Assembly: GCA_035294125.1 (NCBI GenBank)
Contig: DATGLM010000007.1
Coordinates: 1 to 64,000 of the forward strand
Length of the DNA: 64,000 bases
Direction of reading: 5' to 3'
Source of the DNA: CADDYT01 sp035294125
Lineage (GTDB): Bacteria > Chloroflexota > Ktedonobacteria > Ktedonobacterales > Ktedonobacteraceae
Under the pieces are notes generated by a model that ran no database searches, was not told where the DNA came from, and was given only the letters and a program-made list of their open reading frames with translations. The translations under genes and the position numbers were made by a program. Below are positions 42,672 to 52,168 of this stretch, in pieces (position 1 is the stretch's first letter; each line of letters begins with the position of its first letter).

Positions 42672-44876
42672 ATGGGTCTATTACGCCTCTCTGTACTTGG
42701 CACCTCGGAAGTTTTTCATGAAGGACGCCGCCTCACCTTTGCCCTGCGTAAGGCCGAGGCCTTGCTGCTTTACCTGGCAGTCGAGGGGAGTATGCACCCT
42801 CGTAGCAAGCTTGCCACCTTCCTCTGGCCTCACAGCGAGCCTCACGATGCACGCACTGCTTTGCGTAACGCCCTGGCATTTCTGCGCAACCTGCTTGCCG
42901 ATACTGACGGCATGCCAACCACACACATACTCAGCACGGCTGAGCTGATCGGCCTGAACCCGCAAGCCCCTCTAGAACTGGATCTGGATCTGGTGCAGCA
43001 GGCCTACCAGCAGGCTCAAGGACTCCCCAGGACCCAATCAAATGAACAGCGTGCCGCTCTCATCACGCGGTTCCAGCAAGCCATCAGCCTGGTGCGCGGC
43101 CCTTTCCTCGATGGCTTCTTGCTGCGCGAAGAAACCCCTTTTGACGAATGGGTCCAGTTGCAGCAGCGCCAGTGGCAGGTACGCTTGCAGCTCCTCTTCG
43201 ATCGGCTTTCCTCCTGGTACGAGGCCGCACGTGAATACGAGCAGGCCAGTGCCGTCCTCACGCGCTGGCTGGCGCTCGAACCGCTTTCGGAGGAGGCTTA
43301 CCGTCGCCTCATGCGCCTGTGCCTGGCGCAGGGGGACGCCAATGCGGCCTGGAGAGTCTACGCCGTTTGTAGAGATCGGCTGGCTCAGGAGCTGGGGGTT
43401 GAACCCTCCCCGCAAACCATCGCACTGGTCAGACGGATCGAAGTTGCCCAGACTCGTCCTTCTACCCATCGTGCGAGCAACCTGATGCTGAGGCAGCAAG
43501 CAGATGAGCTGATCGCACCACTCATTGGACGGGACACCTCCATGAACCAGCTCATCGGTAGCTTTCAGCAGGCGCAGCAAGGAAAGCCGCAGGTTGCCCT
43601 CGTGGTTGGCGAGGCCGGTATCGGCAAAACGCGACTGACCGGTGAATTTGTGGCCTGGGCACGCTCGCAAGGCGCTGATGTGTTGCAGGGGCACGCTCTG
43701 GAGGTCGGGGGGCGCCTGCCCTATCAGATCCTGGTCGAGGCTATACGAACGCGATTAGAGGAAGAAAACGCTCCGGATGATCTGCTAGATGACCTGTGGC
43801 TGGCCGAATTATCACGCATTCTGCCCGAACTGCGCGTGCGCTACCCCGATCTCCCGGCTCCGACGGCTGATGGACTCACCTTCAAGGTTCGTCTGTTTGA
43901 GGCGATAGAGCGCCTGGTGGAAGCTCTGGCGCAGAGGAGGCCACTTGTGCTGCTGCTCGATGACCTGCACTGGGCAGATGAGGCCTCCCTCGACCTGCTG
44001 CGCTACCTGGGACATTACTGGAAGGAGCGTGGCACGCCGGTGCTGTTGCTCGGCACAGCGCGCAGCGAAGAGCTATCGCTCAACCCACAGCTATCAGCCA
44101 GGTTAGCCATCCTGGGACGAGACCTGCCGCTCAAGTATGTAACGTTGCAGCCGCTCAGCAAGGCCGAGACCCTCCAGCTTCTTGAGTCCATCATCAGAGA
44201 AGAAGAAGCTGGCACGGCTCAGATCGAGAGGCGGCAGGAGGAAAAATCCTTCTTTTCATTAGAGACAGAGCCAGACGAGATAAGGCAGCGAGATACGGAG
44301 CCACTGCCCACGCTTCCCCAGAACCCGCCGCTGAGCAGGTTGAGCGACTTCCTGTTTGAGCTGACAGAGGGACAGCCCTTTTATCTGCTGGAAACGCTCA
44401 AGCTCCTACGCGATCGGCAGTGGCTGCTTCCACGTCTGGGGTCTGATGGCACCTGGCGGCTTGTGCCGAACAGGGAAATGATCTCCAATCCACCGCAGAA
44501 GTGGTCCTGGCGCGAACTACTACCGGCCCCGGTGAGTGCAATGATTCGGGCGCGCCTGGCGAAGTTAACACCGCCGACCCGGCAACTGGTGCAGGCTTGC
44601 GCCGTGCTCGGCTACCCGGCAAGCGCGCGACAACTATGGCACGTGGCCGACCTGGAAGTGCAGACAGGTATGCAGGCACTGGATGAAGCTCTTGCCAGCG
44701 GGCTTCTTTGCAAGGAGAAGGATGGCGAGAGAGATCAGGCAGAGAGCTACCGATGCACACACAGGCTGATCCGCGCCGTGGTCTACACCGAAATGTATGA
44801 GGCCCGGCGGCACCTCTTGCAGCAACGCGCCCTGACACTACGCTCGGAGACAATACCGATCACCGGGCTGTTTTAA
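42672..44876 (+). CDS. BTAD/AAA-ATPase transcriptional activator, short form 2
   Basis: 734 residues, paralogous to 38322-40508. N-terminal LRLSVLGTSEVFHEGRRLTFALRKAEALLLYLAVEG, BTAD helical region, Walker A VGEAGIGKTRLTGEF, intact Walker B LLLDDLHWADEASLDLL. It ends with QQRALTLRSETIPITGLF, about the same point as the other short form and well before any TPR half. AGGA precedes ATG 42672. Either a real short architecture or an old truncation fixed before duplication. Confidence 0.82.
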   Translation: MGLLRLSVLGTSEVFHEGRRLTFALRKAEALLLYLAVEGSMHPRSKLATFLWPHSEPHDARTALRNALAFLRNLLADTDGMPTTHILSTAELIGLNPQAPLELDLDLVQQAYQQAQGLPRTQSNEQRAALITRFQQAISLVRGPFLDGFLLREETPFDEWVQLQQRQWQVRLQLLFDRLSSWYEAAREYEQASAVLTRWLALEPLSEEAYRRLMRLCLAQGDANAAWRVYAVCRDRLAQELGVEPSPQTIALVRRIEVAQTRPSTHRASNLMLRQQADELIAPLIGRDTSMNQLIGSFQQAQQGKPQVALVVGEAGIGKTRLTGEFVAWARSQGADVLQGHALEVGGRLPYQILVEAIRTRLEEENAPDDLLDDLWLAELSRILPELRVRYPDLPAPTADGLTFKVRLFEAIERLVEALAQRRPLVLLLDDLHWADEASLDLLRYLGHYWKERGTPVLLLGTARSEELSLNPQLSARLAILGRDLPLKYVTLQPLSKAETLQLLESIIREEEAGTAQIERRQEEKSFFSLETEPDEIRQRDTEPLPTLPQNPPLSRLSDFLFELTEGQPFYLLETLKLLRDRQWLLPRLGSDGTWRLVPNREMISNPPQKWSWRELLPAPVSAMIRARLAKLTPPTRQLVQACAVLGYPASARQLWHVADLEVQTGMQALDEALASGLLCKEKDGERDQAESYRCTHRLIRAVVYTEMYEARRHLLQQRALTLRSETIPITGLF

Positions 44877-44885
44877 TATACAGAA

Positions 44886-44933
44886 TTCATAACGGTGCTC
44901 GTGGCACTTTTGTGACACCTCCCCGGTTATAAT
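44886..44933 (+). promoter_or_regulatory. Tandem 11-bp box (site 3), ArsR promoter
   Basis: CTCGTGGCACT (44898-44908), TTTGTGACACC (44909-44919), 8 bp, TATAAT (44928-44933). One more unit, TTCATAACGGT, lies 12 bp further upstream (44886-44896). Predicted start near 44940, 30 bases before the coding region. Confidence 0.65.
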
Positions 44934-44969
44934 GGCAGCAGGGTTCGACACTAGTCAAAGGAGCGAAGA

Positions 44970-45377
44970 TTGATCTCTATGAACATAATGAGTGTCGCTA
45001 ACAAAACACCACCACCCGACGAAAATTCGCCAGGCAATCTGGCGGTAACTGGTGCAAGTACAACGACGAGCATCACCAGCAGGTTCAGACCTGATCTTTC
45101 AGAAACAGATGCGCTTACGCAGGCTTTCTTGCTCAAAGCCCTGGCCAATCCTACCCGTTTGCGCATCCTGAACTTGCTCACTCGTTACGAAGGAGTGGTA
45201 AGCGTCTTTGATATCGTGGAAAACTTTCCGCTGGAACAGCCAACCATCTCCCATCATCTGCGTATTCTTCGAGATGCGGGCCTGATCGATTATGAAAAGA
45301 AAGGATTGTGGGCGTATTATTATGTACGACGTGATGCCTTACAGCGCGCACAGGATATCATCAAGAATCTGGGCTAG
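44970..45377 (+). CDS. ArsR-family transcriptional regulator
   Basis: About 135 residues. A 45-residue disordered Ser/Thr/Pro-rich extension precedes a winged HTH: FLLKALANPTRLRILNLLTRYEGVVSVFDIVENFPLEQPTISHHLRILRDAGLIDYEKKGLWAYYYV. No paired Cys for metal binding (the ELCVCDL motif is VVSVFDI), so a non-metal signal is likely. TTG 44970 is spaced 6 bases from GGAG; ATG 44979 is an alternative. It sits beside the GH5 gene, which it faces tail to tail. Confidence 0.82.
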   Translation: MISMNIMSVANKTPPPDENSPGNLAVTGASTTTSITSRFRPDLSETDALTQAFLLKALANPTRLRILNLLTRYEGVVSVFDIVENFPLEQPTISHHLRILRDAGLIDYEKKGLWAYYYVRRDALQRAQDIIKNLG

Positions 45378-45493
45378 CCCAGGTTCCTGAAACTTAAGGA
45401 AGCGGACAGAGATTACTTTGCCCGCTTCAGTGAAGACTGGCGGTAGGCCATTGCGATAGCGCTGGCATTCCCGATAGCGTTGTTTGTGCTCGA

Positions 45494-46714
45494 TTACCGC
45501 TGACCGAGCATAGGCCACTGATAAGAGTTCAAGATGGACATCTTGCTCTGATCGACCGTCTTCCAATCATTTTCCAGAATACCTCCAGTATCGCCCGAGT
45601 CGGGATTCCAGGACCAGTAGGTATAGCTGATAGCATGGCTGTGCAGGAAGGAGACCAGGGTGCGTTGCCAGACTCCCTCCGAGTCCTGACCCATCGACGT
45701 TCCTCCGAACTCTCCTACGTACACCGGGTATCCAAGCTTCAGCAGATAGGCCCAGTGTTTCTGCCAGACGGAGGGCAGGGTGTGTGCAAGATCGGCTGGA
45801 TTGGGAACCTGGAACCACGACTGGTTGTAAATCTGCGGACCGTAGTCATGGGGAGAATAGACCAGTTTATCAGGCCTCGATAACCGCACCGGATATCTGG
45901 CTGCCCCTTCCAGGTTGCCTCCCCACCAGTAGGAGTCTCCGTGATACTGCTCAATGCCTTCGACGATAATGAGCCAGTTGGGGTTGACGGCCAGGATCGC
46001 ATTACCGGCCTTCTCAGCAGCCAGACGCCAGTCGGTATTCGGATTGCCATCCCCCCAGGTAGCCGGACCATGCGGCTCGTTGGCCAGGTCGGCCCCGATA
46101 ACGGTTGAATTGCCCCGGTAGTGTTTGGCCAGCATAACCCAATTCCGGATCCATTGCGACTGCGGAACCTGATCGGTGTACCATAATGCAGGGCGCTGGT
46201 CGGCAGTTGGATCATGACGGTCCAGGATCACCTTCAGACCGAGTTGTCCGGCACCCCGAATGATCTTATCCATGAGCGCCAGACCCTGAAGTCCTTTGAG
46301 GTCAGGGTTGAGCTGATAGTTGATGCCCTGCGGCTTGCTGGACGAATCGAAAAGCTGGTTTGTGTAAGGTAAGCGAATGGTATTGAAGCCGAGATGCGCC
46401 ATCTGCTGGAGCATGCTTTTCCAGTTGCGCGCCCACAGCCCATGAGGAGCAAAGGTACTGGTCTCAAAGCCAAACCAGTTGACTCCAGTAAGAACTACCT
46501 GACATCCGGTAGTAGCGTCAACCAGTTCGCTATGAAAAGTGCTCAGGAAGCCTACCCGTCGACCGGACCGACAAGGCCCTGAGACCTGGTTAGAGATAGA
46601 TAGAGGAGTAATAGGCGCAGAGGTACAACCAACAAGGAGCATCAGTCCTAAAAGGAGCAGACAGAACATGTGTGGCCCTTTCCTCCAGGAATCTGCTTTG
46701 CAGAATTGTCTCAT
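45494..46714 (-). CDS. Secreted GH5-like glycoside hydrolase (cellulase family), lipoprotein
   Basis: 406 residues. Lipobox LLVGC|TSA near residue 30. TIM-barrel features of family 5: GVNWFGFET, FNTIRLPYTNQL, ILDRHDPT, acid/base Glu in ADLANEPHG, and nucleophile Glu in VYVGEFGG, with YWSWNPDSGDTGG near the end. It should cut beta-1,4-glucan or a similar polysaccharide outside the cell. GGAAG precedes ATG 46714. A close paralog is at 59941 and a remnant at 63625. It is preceded by a 400-base leader and a class 2 promoter. Confidence 0.85.
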   Translation of the reverse strand: MRQFCKADSWRKGPHMFCLLLLGLMLLVGCTSAPITPLSISNQVSGPCRSGRRVGFLSTFHSELVDATTGCQVVLTGVNWFGFETSTFAPHGLWARNWKSMLQQMAHLGFNTIRLPYTNQLFDSSSKPQGINYQLNPDLKGLQGLALMDKIIRGAGQLGLKVILDRHDPTADQRPALWYTDQVPQSQWIRNWVMLAKHYRGNSTVIGADLANEPHGPATWGDGNPNTDWRLAAEKAGNAILAVNPNWLIIVEGIEQYHGDSYWWGGNLEGAARYPVRLSRPDKLVYSPHDYGPQIYNQSWFQVPNPADLAHTLPSVWQKHWAYLLKLGYPVYVGEFGGTSMGQDSEGVWQRTLVSFLHSHAISYTYWSWNPDSGDTGGILENDWKTVDQSKMSILNSYQWPMLGQR

Positions 46715-47085
46715 ATCGTTCTTCCTTTCTAAATAACCCGGATACAAGGAGAGATTCTCAAGTAATGGGCATCCTACTTGCACTGAACGAACCGTTGAGG
46801 CGAGTGATACGCGGTATCAGATCAACACCTTGTGCTTCTCAGCAGGCACTACATAGACCTTTATCTATTCAGCCAGCAAATTGCCGTTGCATTTTTCCAT
46901 ACACTGACTGCTTTTTCAGTGAGCTGGATGGCTACAGGCCATTCTGGTTGCGGCGTTGCTGATTGGCTGATAACGAAAGTGTTGCTTCTAATCGGGTACG
47001 AGAGTTACCGTGTTAAACGAGTATTACCATCATGAATCTCGCAAAGGTGCAAAATCCTACCTGAGCGCTCGCTGTCGTCTGTCAA

Positions 47086-47125
47086 ATTATACATAGAGCT
47101 TCGTCTATCATGCGGGGGAAACGCC
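47086..47125 (-). promoter_or_regulatory. Class 2 promoter (GGCGTTTCCC-24-TATAAT) of GH5 gene 1
   Basis: Minus strand: GGCGTTTCCC (47125-47116), 24 bp, TATAAT (47091-47086). The same design and spacing precede the second GH5 gene and the WD40 kinase. The leader to ATG 46714 is about 365 bases; the 46715-47214 gap otherwise shows no gene. Confidence 0.6.
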
Positions 47126-47214
47126 CTGTGACCTGAAGATAATCAGCCCAGGAATATGAGGACTCTTCTTTTTACGCGGATCAAGCGAAGGATGAAGGCT
47201 GATAGGGAGAGGCT

Positions 47215-48186
47215 TTATCCGGCAACGCCAGAAAAATCTGAACGCTGTACCCTTTTCGCTGTCCAGGGTCGGGTGAGAAGTTGCGAAAGCGAGGGCCTTC
47301 TTTGCTTTGCTGCCTCAGCAGGCCCGGACGCGGGTGGTGGCGCCGGGGGGAGGGATCTTCCAGCAAGCAGATGGGCAAGCTGTTGTAACTCCTGCACAAG
47401 AGCAATCCTTTGTAGCTCCTGCCTGACAGCCAGCACACTACCGGGCCTGTTGGCTGCATCCATTTGCACCATACGCTCAACCAGTCGTTTTAGTGCGGTT
47501 GGGACGTTCATGAGGGGAGGAAACGCGAATAAGTCTGGCGTACCGGTAGCTGGTTCGCAGCCGGAGAGCAACTGGTGCAGAAGTGCTCCCAGGCTGTAAA
47601 TATCCGATTGAGGGGTTGTCAGTTGCCCGAATTGCTCCGGCGCCGCGTATCCAAGCGATCCATAGGCCATGCTATCTCTATCCTTTCCTGGATCAAAGAA
47701 ACCCGCAAGGCCAAAGTCAATCAGGAAAATCTCTCCCCCTGAGGTGCGCATAATATTTGCTGGTTTGAGGTCGCGAAAGATAATAGACGGTTCATGACTA
47801 TGCAAATAATGGAGTACATCGCAGAGCTTTATACCGAGATGAAGAGCCTCTTTGAGAGGAAGACGCCCATCGGGAACCTTCAGCAAGTATTGTTCAAGGC
47901 TCTCTCCCTCGATGAAGTCCATGACGAGATAGCGGCTTCCCGCTTCATAGAAGTAATCATAGGCTCTGGGCAAATTCGGATGAGAGAGCTGAGCAAGCAG
48001 AAACACTTCCTGCTCAAAAGCTTCGATGGCCTCAGGAGGAAGCCCATACGTGTTCATCTCCTTGACCGCGAGGAGCTGTTGATTGAAGAGGAGGTCTTCC
48101 GCCTTATAAACGACTCCCATCCCTCCCTGGCCAATCCATGAAAGAATTCTATAGCGTCGCTTGAGCAGGTGATTGGGCATTAACAA
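47215..48186 (-). CDS. Soluble Ser/Thr protein kinase
   Basis: 323 residues. Complete kinase core: IGQGGMGVVYKAED, LAVKEMN (Lys), IIFRDLKPANIM (catalytic loop), LIDFGLAGFF, and SLGYAAPEQFG. The C-terminal 60 residues are Pro/Ala-rich with no membrane helix, so it is cytosolic. TTG 48186 with GGG 8 bases upstream and ATG 48180 are both possible starts. Its promoter bears a tandem 11-bp box, linking it to the ECF sigma and response-regulator genes. Confidence 0.88.
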   Translation of the reverse strand: MLMPNHLLKRRYRILSWIGQGGMGVVYKAEDLLFNQQLLAVKEMNTYGLPPEAIEAFEQEVFLLAQLSHPNLPRAYDYFYEAGSRYLVMDFIEGESLEQYLLKVPDGRLPLKEALHLGIKLCDVLHYLHSHEPSIIFRDLKPANIMRTSGGEIFLIDFGLAGFFDPGKDRDSMAYGSLGYAAPEQFGQLTTPQSDIYSLGALLHQLLSGCEPATGTPDLFAFPPLMNVPTALKRLVERMVQMDAANRPGSVLAVRQELQRIALVQELQQLAHLLAGRSLPPAPPPASGPAEAAKQRRPSLSQLLTRPWTAKRVQRSDFSGVAG

Positions 48187-48281
48187 AGCAGTTTCCCTTT
48201 CTCTTGCCTGTCTTATCCAGGATATACCCGGAGTTCCATCACTCCTTCCCCACCTGGCATCTCATCATCCTTTCCAGTGGT

Positions 48282-48316
48282 AGTATAGGGGAAAGGTGCC
48301 ATTAAAGCGTTATGCA
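48282..48316 (-). promoter_or_regulatory. Tandem 11-bp box (site 4), kinase promoter
   Basis: Minus strand: TGCATAACGCT (48316-48306), TTAATGGCACC (48305-48295), 7 bp, TATACT (48287-48282). Predicted start near 48275, about 90 bases before the kinase start codon. Confidence 0.7.
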
Positions 48317-48395
48317 TATCGCCATCAACGCGCGGTGAAAGGTACACCCGCAAAAATATCACGCCACATCGCGTTCTCTAGTATTTCTTGCAAGT

Positions 48396-49433
48396 TCACC
48401 TGCGCGCTCCAGTCCGGTACCTCTGTATCAGGTCTCTGATGGCATAGAATTGCGGTTTCGGGCGAGCAGTGGCGACTTGAAACATATCCAGGCGACCATA
48501 TCCGCTGTAACTCGCGGCATCAAATTGGCAGGCAAAAGCTACATGCGCCGCCGCCATCGATTGCAGCGCTTCATCGCTAAATCTGGTGATAAAAGCGGCA
48601 TTGTCTCCGTAAGCAGGGGGTGGAAGAGCGGCATCAAAGTTCCACTCGCTAATCCCTACCGGCAGATTTTTCCCCAGAATGCTCTGCACCATATCCTGTA
48701 CTCCCTGGGCTGCCTGCCCGGCGCTGCCTGCTTTGGCGAGACACTTCGGTTCGGGATCCCAGTAGCAGGGATACCAGTGAAAGCTCACCGCATCCGGCAA
48801 AACCCCCGACGTCTTTACTCCCTCAAGAAAAGCTCTCATGTAGTTATGGACGCCCTGAGGGTTATAGGTGACAGGACCAATAAATTCGGCGCCGGGGTTG
48901 ATACGCCGTAACACCGGTATCAACGTGTTCCACTGCCTGAGATAGACCTCGATGGGGATATGATTGAAATCCGATTCATTGCCAAATTCATACATCAAGC
49001 AGCGATGACCGAGATATCTGACAAGATGCTCGTCAAAGGGCACATCAAAGATATTGGTAATCACGCCCAGACAATGCGCGCCGCTATTTTCAATCGTGTG
49101 CATATTTTGTTCAATGGCGGCGTCACTTGCGCCATCGGCAAAAAAACTGCGCATCAAGGTAAAGCCAGCCCTGCGCAAAGCTATTTGAATGGCAGGCTGT
49201 GTTTCAATATTCTGGAATGAATACTCATAGGTATCGTTCGTTCCAAACAGGTATGATGAAACTCCCTGCTTCCAGCGCTGCTGTCCTGGCAAGAGAGGCG
49301 TTGGAGGTGGGAACAGCCGTAAAATGAGCGCCTGGATAATAGAAACGAACAGTAAAGAAACGAAGAAGAGCAGGATAATAAAGTAGCTGATGATCAGGAA
49401 GCGTTCTATCTTCCGCTGTGTTGCGTACATCAT
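48396..49433 (-). CDS. Membrane-anchored clan-A glycoside hydrolase-like protein
   Basis: 345 residues. One N-terminal membrane helix (about 12-38, LIISYFIILLFFVSLLFVSII) and an outside TIM-barrel. Likely catalytic Glu residues are in CLMYEFGNESDFNH (acid/base) and PVGISEWNFDA (nucleophile), as in clan GH-A families such as GH39 and GH44-like proteins. VSFHWYPCYW lies between them. The exact family cannot be fixed. It follows the quinoprotein-like gene by 78 bases and ends an apparent sigma-propeller-hydrolase operon. Confidence 0.7.
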   Translation of the reverse strand: MMYATQRKIERFLIISYFIILLFFVSLLFVSIIQALILRLFPPPTPLLPGQQRWKQGVSSYLFGTNDTYEYSFQNIETQPAIQIALRRAGFTLMRSFFADGASDAAIEQNMHTIENSGAHCLGVITNIFDVPFDEHLVRYLGHRCLMYEFGNESDFNHIPIEVYLRQWNTLIPVLRRINPGAEFIGPVTYNPQGVHNYMRAFLEGVKTSGVLPDAVSFHWYPCYWDPEPKCLAKAGSAGQAAQGVQDMVQSILGKNLPVGISEWNFDAALPPPAYGDNAAFITRFSDEALQSMAAAHVAFACQFDAASYSGYGRLDMFQVATARPKPQFYAIRDLIQRYRTGARR

Positions 49434-49511
49434 TGCTTCTTTCTAGCCAGGAACGGGAAGTGACCGGAATGATCGATTGAGCCAGGCTGTAACCGATCCC
49501 TGGCCGCCTTT

Positions 49512-51308
49512 TCACGCGGCCAGTAATCCGTAGATGGTCAAACTTGTTTGCGTTCCCACAAAGACCTTACCATCGGCAATCGTCGGCACGCTGAACTTCA
49601 CATAGCTATCGAGCTGGTCACGTGTGGCATCCTGCTCGCTGTTGTAGAGTTCTCTGCCAATATTTGCGGCATCATAGGCGCGCAGAACACCTGGACCGAC
49701 CGGTGTACACCCCGGCCCGCCACAATTCGCAGGACTGATGGCCCAGACAATGCCGCTATCAGGCACACTCCCGTTACTAGAGATCGAGGGGATCGCACCT
49801 GGATAGCCAAAAGCCTCCGGCGTCCGGGCAGTTGGTTTGGAAGAGAGTTTGTCCCCGCTGAGTTGAAAAGATTTCAGGTGATCGTCTGTCTCCCCGATGT
49901 ACACGAGTTGACCGCTCGCGGCTGTCCCGGCCCAATAGCCAGGGATGCCAAAAAAGCCGCCAGTTGTGCTCGCAGGCAGTTCCTGCACAACTTGATCGAT
50001 GTCAGTACGTGTTTCATCCGTGGAACCACAGCGAAGGGAAGCGCCTGGATAGCTGTGGTACTGGCCCATGTTCTCCCGGTCAAGCACGTAGATACGGCCT
50101 TCTTTCCCCACTCCGATGAGCAGGCGAGGGTGAGCTGTACCGGGCTGATCAGGTAAGAGCAAAACTCCCCCCGAACCCAGGTCTGCGTCGCGGCCATCCA
50201 AACACTGCTGGTTAAAAGGGGTAAAGTAGTCTGTGAGAGCAAGATCATTTTGCGTACTCAACTTCACGAAACTATCGCCAGCATCTCGTTGCCCTGCCTG
50301 CGCAAGGTCGAAGGTACCATTTCCTACTGTGAGGTAGATATTGCCCTGAGCATCTACAGCAGGTCCCGCTCCGCTCATCCAGACCCCTCCCTCCTGACCG
50401 TCGGGCGTAGTGTTGTAGACGGCTACGCGCCGGAATGCGCTGCCATTGTAGCTGTAGCCGAGAACCCAACCATGATAGGGATCAGTATCGCCAAAGCCCG
50501 CCCAGGCGATGTAGACAACACCATTCACGAGCAGCAATGCCGATCGCTGATTCGCCTGTTTGGTGTTAAAGGTAATAAGGGAGGAACGGCCAGCGCTCTT
50601 ATCATAACCATTTCCCTGTATTTGAGCGAAAATAGTCACCGGGCTTCCCGGCCTGTCTTTGCCTGTCGTGATATCGAGCGCATGCAGTCGCTGTACATAC
50701 TGGTCTCCATGTTCTTTCGTCATTGCCACCACATACAGCGTATTCGTGACCGGATCGATGACGGGAGTCGCAGTAATGCCAATAGTCGGCTCGATATCAT
50801 GATTGGGATACTTTTTGAAGACGTCTGAAGAGGGAACAGTAGTTACATCAGGAAGATGGAGGAAGCTCGTTTTCCACAGCGGAGCTACAGTTTGTGTCTG
50901 GTCGGCATCAAAAGCGTAGACACTATCGTTTTCTGTCGCAACAAAGACTATGTCATAATAATGACCTTTTATACGAACATGAGGAACAAAGAGTGGTTGT
51001 GTATACACCTGCCCATCAACTGGATAGGAGACCCGTTTCCCGAAGTGCTGCGCATTGACATTGCTTGTGTTGAGCAGCGTCTCGCTGAGATTTTGGCCGC
51101 TGCGGAAGTTATCATTATGATAGGTCACAACGGAAACGTCGCTCGGCGCGAAAAAGGTTGTAGCAGAAGGGAAATCAGAAGAAAAAAAGGCATCGACATA
51201 TTTAAGCGCTGCGTCCATCAAACCCAGGCTTGTAATAAGCAGCAGGAGAACCATACTGCCGAGCATGCTCGGCGAAAGTGCATTTCGGATGCGAAAGTTG
51301 ACGCGCAT
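49512..51308 (-). CDS. Secreted PQQ-like beta-propeller protein
   Basis: 598 residues. An N-terminal signal anchor (MLGSMVLLLLITSLGLMDAAL) and then repeated propeller blades: YDIVFVATENDSVYAFDAD, NTLYVVAMTKEHGDQYVQRLHALD, GNIYLTVGNGTFD, GRIYVLDRENMGQ, GKVFVGTQTSLTIYG. These match quinoprotein-type repeats. No Cys pair or Ca-binding residues of true PQQ dehydrogenases were recognised, so catalysis is not established; it may bind ligands or the cell wall. It starts 36 bases after the sigma-factor gene and is likely cotranscribed. Confidence 0.75.
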   Translation of the reverse strand: MRVNFRIRNALSPSMLGSMVLLLLITSLGLMDAALKYVDAFFSSDFPSATTFFAPSDVSVVTYHNDNFRSGQNLSETLLNTSNVNAQHFGKRVSYPVDGQVYTQPLFVPHVRIKGHYYDIVFVATENDSVYAFDADQTQTVAPLWKTSFLHLPDVTTVPSSDVFKKYPNHDIEPTIGITATPVIDPVTNTLYVVAMTKEHGDQYVQRLHALDITTGKDRPGSPVTIFAQIQGNGYDKSAGRSSLITFNTKQANQRSALLLVNGVVYIAWAGFGDTDPYHGWVLGYSYNGSAFRRVAVYNTTPDGQEGGVWMSGAGPAVDAQGNIYLTVGNGTFDLAQAGQRDAGDSFVKLSTQNDLALTDYFTPFNQQCLDGRDADLGSGGVLLLPDQPGTAHPRLLIGVGKEGRIYVLDRENMGQYHSYPGASLRCGSTDETRTDIDQVVQELPASTTGGFFGIPGYWAGTAASGQLVYIGETDDHLKSFQLSGDKLSSKPTARTPEAFGYPGAIPSISSNGSVPDSGIVWAISPANCGGPGCTPVGPGVLRAYDAANIGRELYNSEQDATRDQLDSYVKFSVPTIADGKVFVGTQTSLTIYGLLAA

Positions 51309-51344
51309 AGAGAAACTCCTTAAACAGAAGGTAAAGGTAACATA

Positions 51345-52046
51345 TTACCGCGCTATTTCCTGGCGATAGAGGGTAAGAAACTGTTCGCGCGCACGCTTTA
51401 AGCGCATCTTGACGGCAGTCACGCTGATGTGCAGCCTCTTCCCAATCTCTGGACACGAAAAGCCTTCGTGCTCGTGGAGCCACAGACAAACCCTGTACTT
51501 GGGGGACATGCGCCCGAACACTCGTTCGATAATCTGGCGGTCAGCTACACGTTCCTCGAAACGTGCTGTGTGGATACCGCACTGCCGCTGCCGCGAGCAG
51601 GGGACTGTTATCCGCTCTGGCCTTTCATCCTCCTCATCGCCTCTATAAATGCACACTGTAGCGACTTCCGTTGAGGGAGAGAAGACGCCTACACCTCCCG
51701 CCCCTTCTTCATTGAAGAGTGAAAGGGAGAGAAGGGGGAGCAGATGCTGCCTGCGCTGCGTATCTATGATAGTGTTGCTGGCAATCCGGTAGAGCCAGCT
51801 CGACAATGCTCTCTGGGGAATGACGGTTCCACTCAGCAGGGCTTTGTAGGCCTTTATGAAGACATCCTGGGCAAGGTCGAAGGCCAGCTCATAATTGCCA
51901 ACCCTGCGCGCTATGAAGCGCGTTATCGGCCCCTGGAAACGAAGAAAAATCGTTTCAAAGTCCGCTACCTGCAATATCGCGACATCTTCGGCATCGGATG
52001 CCACAGACGCGGAACGCGCAGTATCGAGAGTCATCAATGTAGTCAT
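51345..52046 (-). CDS. ECF-type RNA polymerase sigma factor
   Basis: About 233 residues. Sigma region 2: FETIFLRFQGPITRFIARRVGNYELAFDLAQDVFIKAYKALL, with LSSWLYRIASNTIIDTQRR. Region 4: VFGRMSPKYRVCLWLHEHEGFSCPEIGKRLHISVTAVKMRLKRAREQF. An unusual 70-residue linker (Gly-rich, then Arg/Cys-rich) separates the two. ATG 52046 has GGAG upstream; 52061 and 52070 are possible. No anti-sigma gene is adjacent; the downstream genes encode an exported propeller and a hydrolase, which may be part of its regulon. Confidence 0.85.
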   Translation of the reverse strand: MTTLMTLDTARSASVASDAEDVAILQVADFETIFLRFQGPITRFIARRVGNYELAFDLAQDVFIKAYKALLSGTVIPQRALSSWLYRIASNTIIDTQRRQHLLPLLSLSLFNEEGAGGVGVFSPSTEVATVCIYRGDEEDERPERITVPCSRQRQCGIHTARFEERVADRQIIERVFGRMSPKYRVCLWLHEHEGFSCPEIGKRLHISVTAVKMRLKRAREQFLTLYRQEIAR

Positions 52047-52128
52047 CGTTTTCTTCTCCATGAAATTCATCGGTCTTGCCAGTTCTTTAAGAAAGGCCGT
52101 GTGTCATCCATCACTCCCTCCAAAGAGT

Positions 52129-52163
52129 AGTATGACAAAGGGGTGACACGAAAACGTTAAGTG
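52129..52163 (-). promoter_or_regulatory. Tandem 11-bp box (site 5), ECF sigma operon promoter
   Basis: Minus strand: CACTTAACGTT (52163-52153), TTCGTGTCACC (52152-52142), 7 bp, CATACT (52134-52129). It lies only five bases from the 3' end of the P450 gene and would drive the sigma-propeller-hydrolase operon. Confidence 0.65.
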
Positions 52164-52168
52164 GAGCG

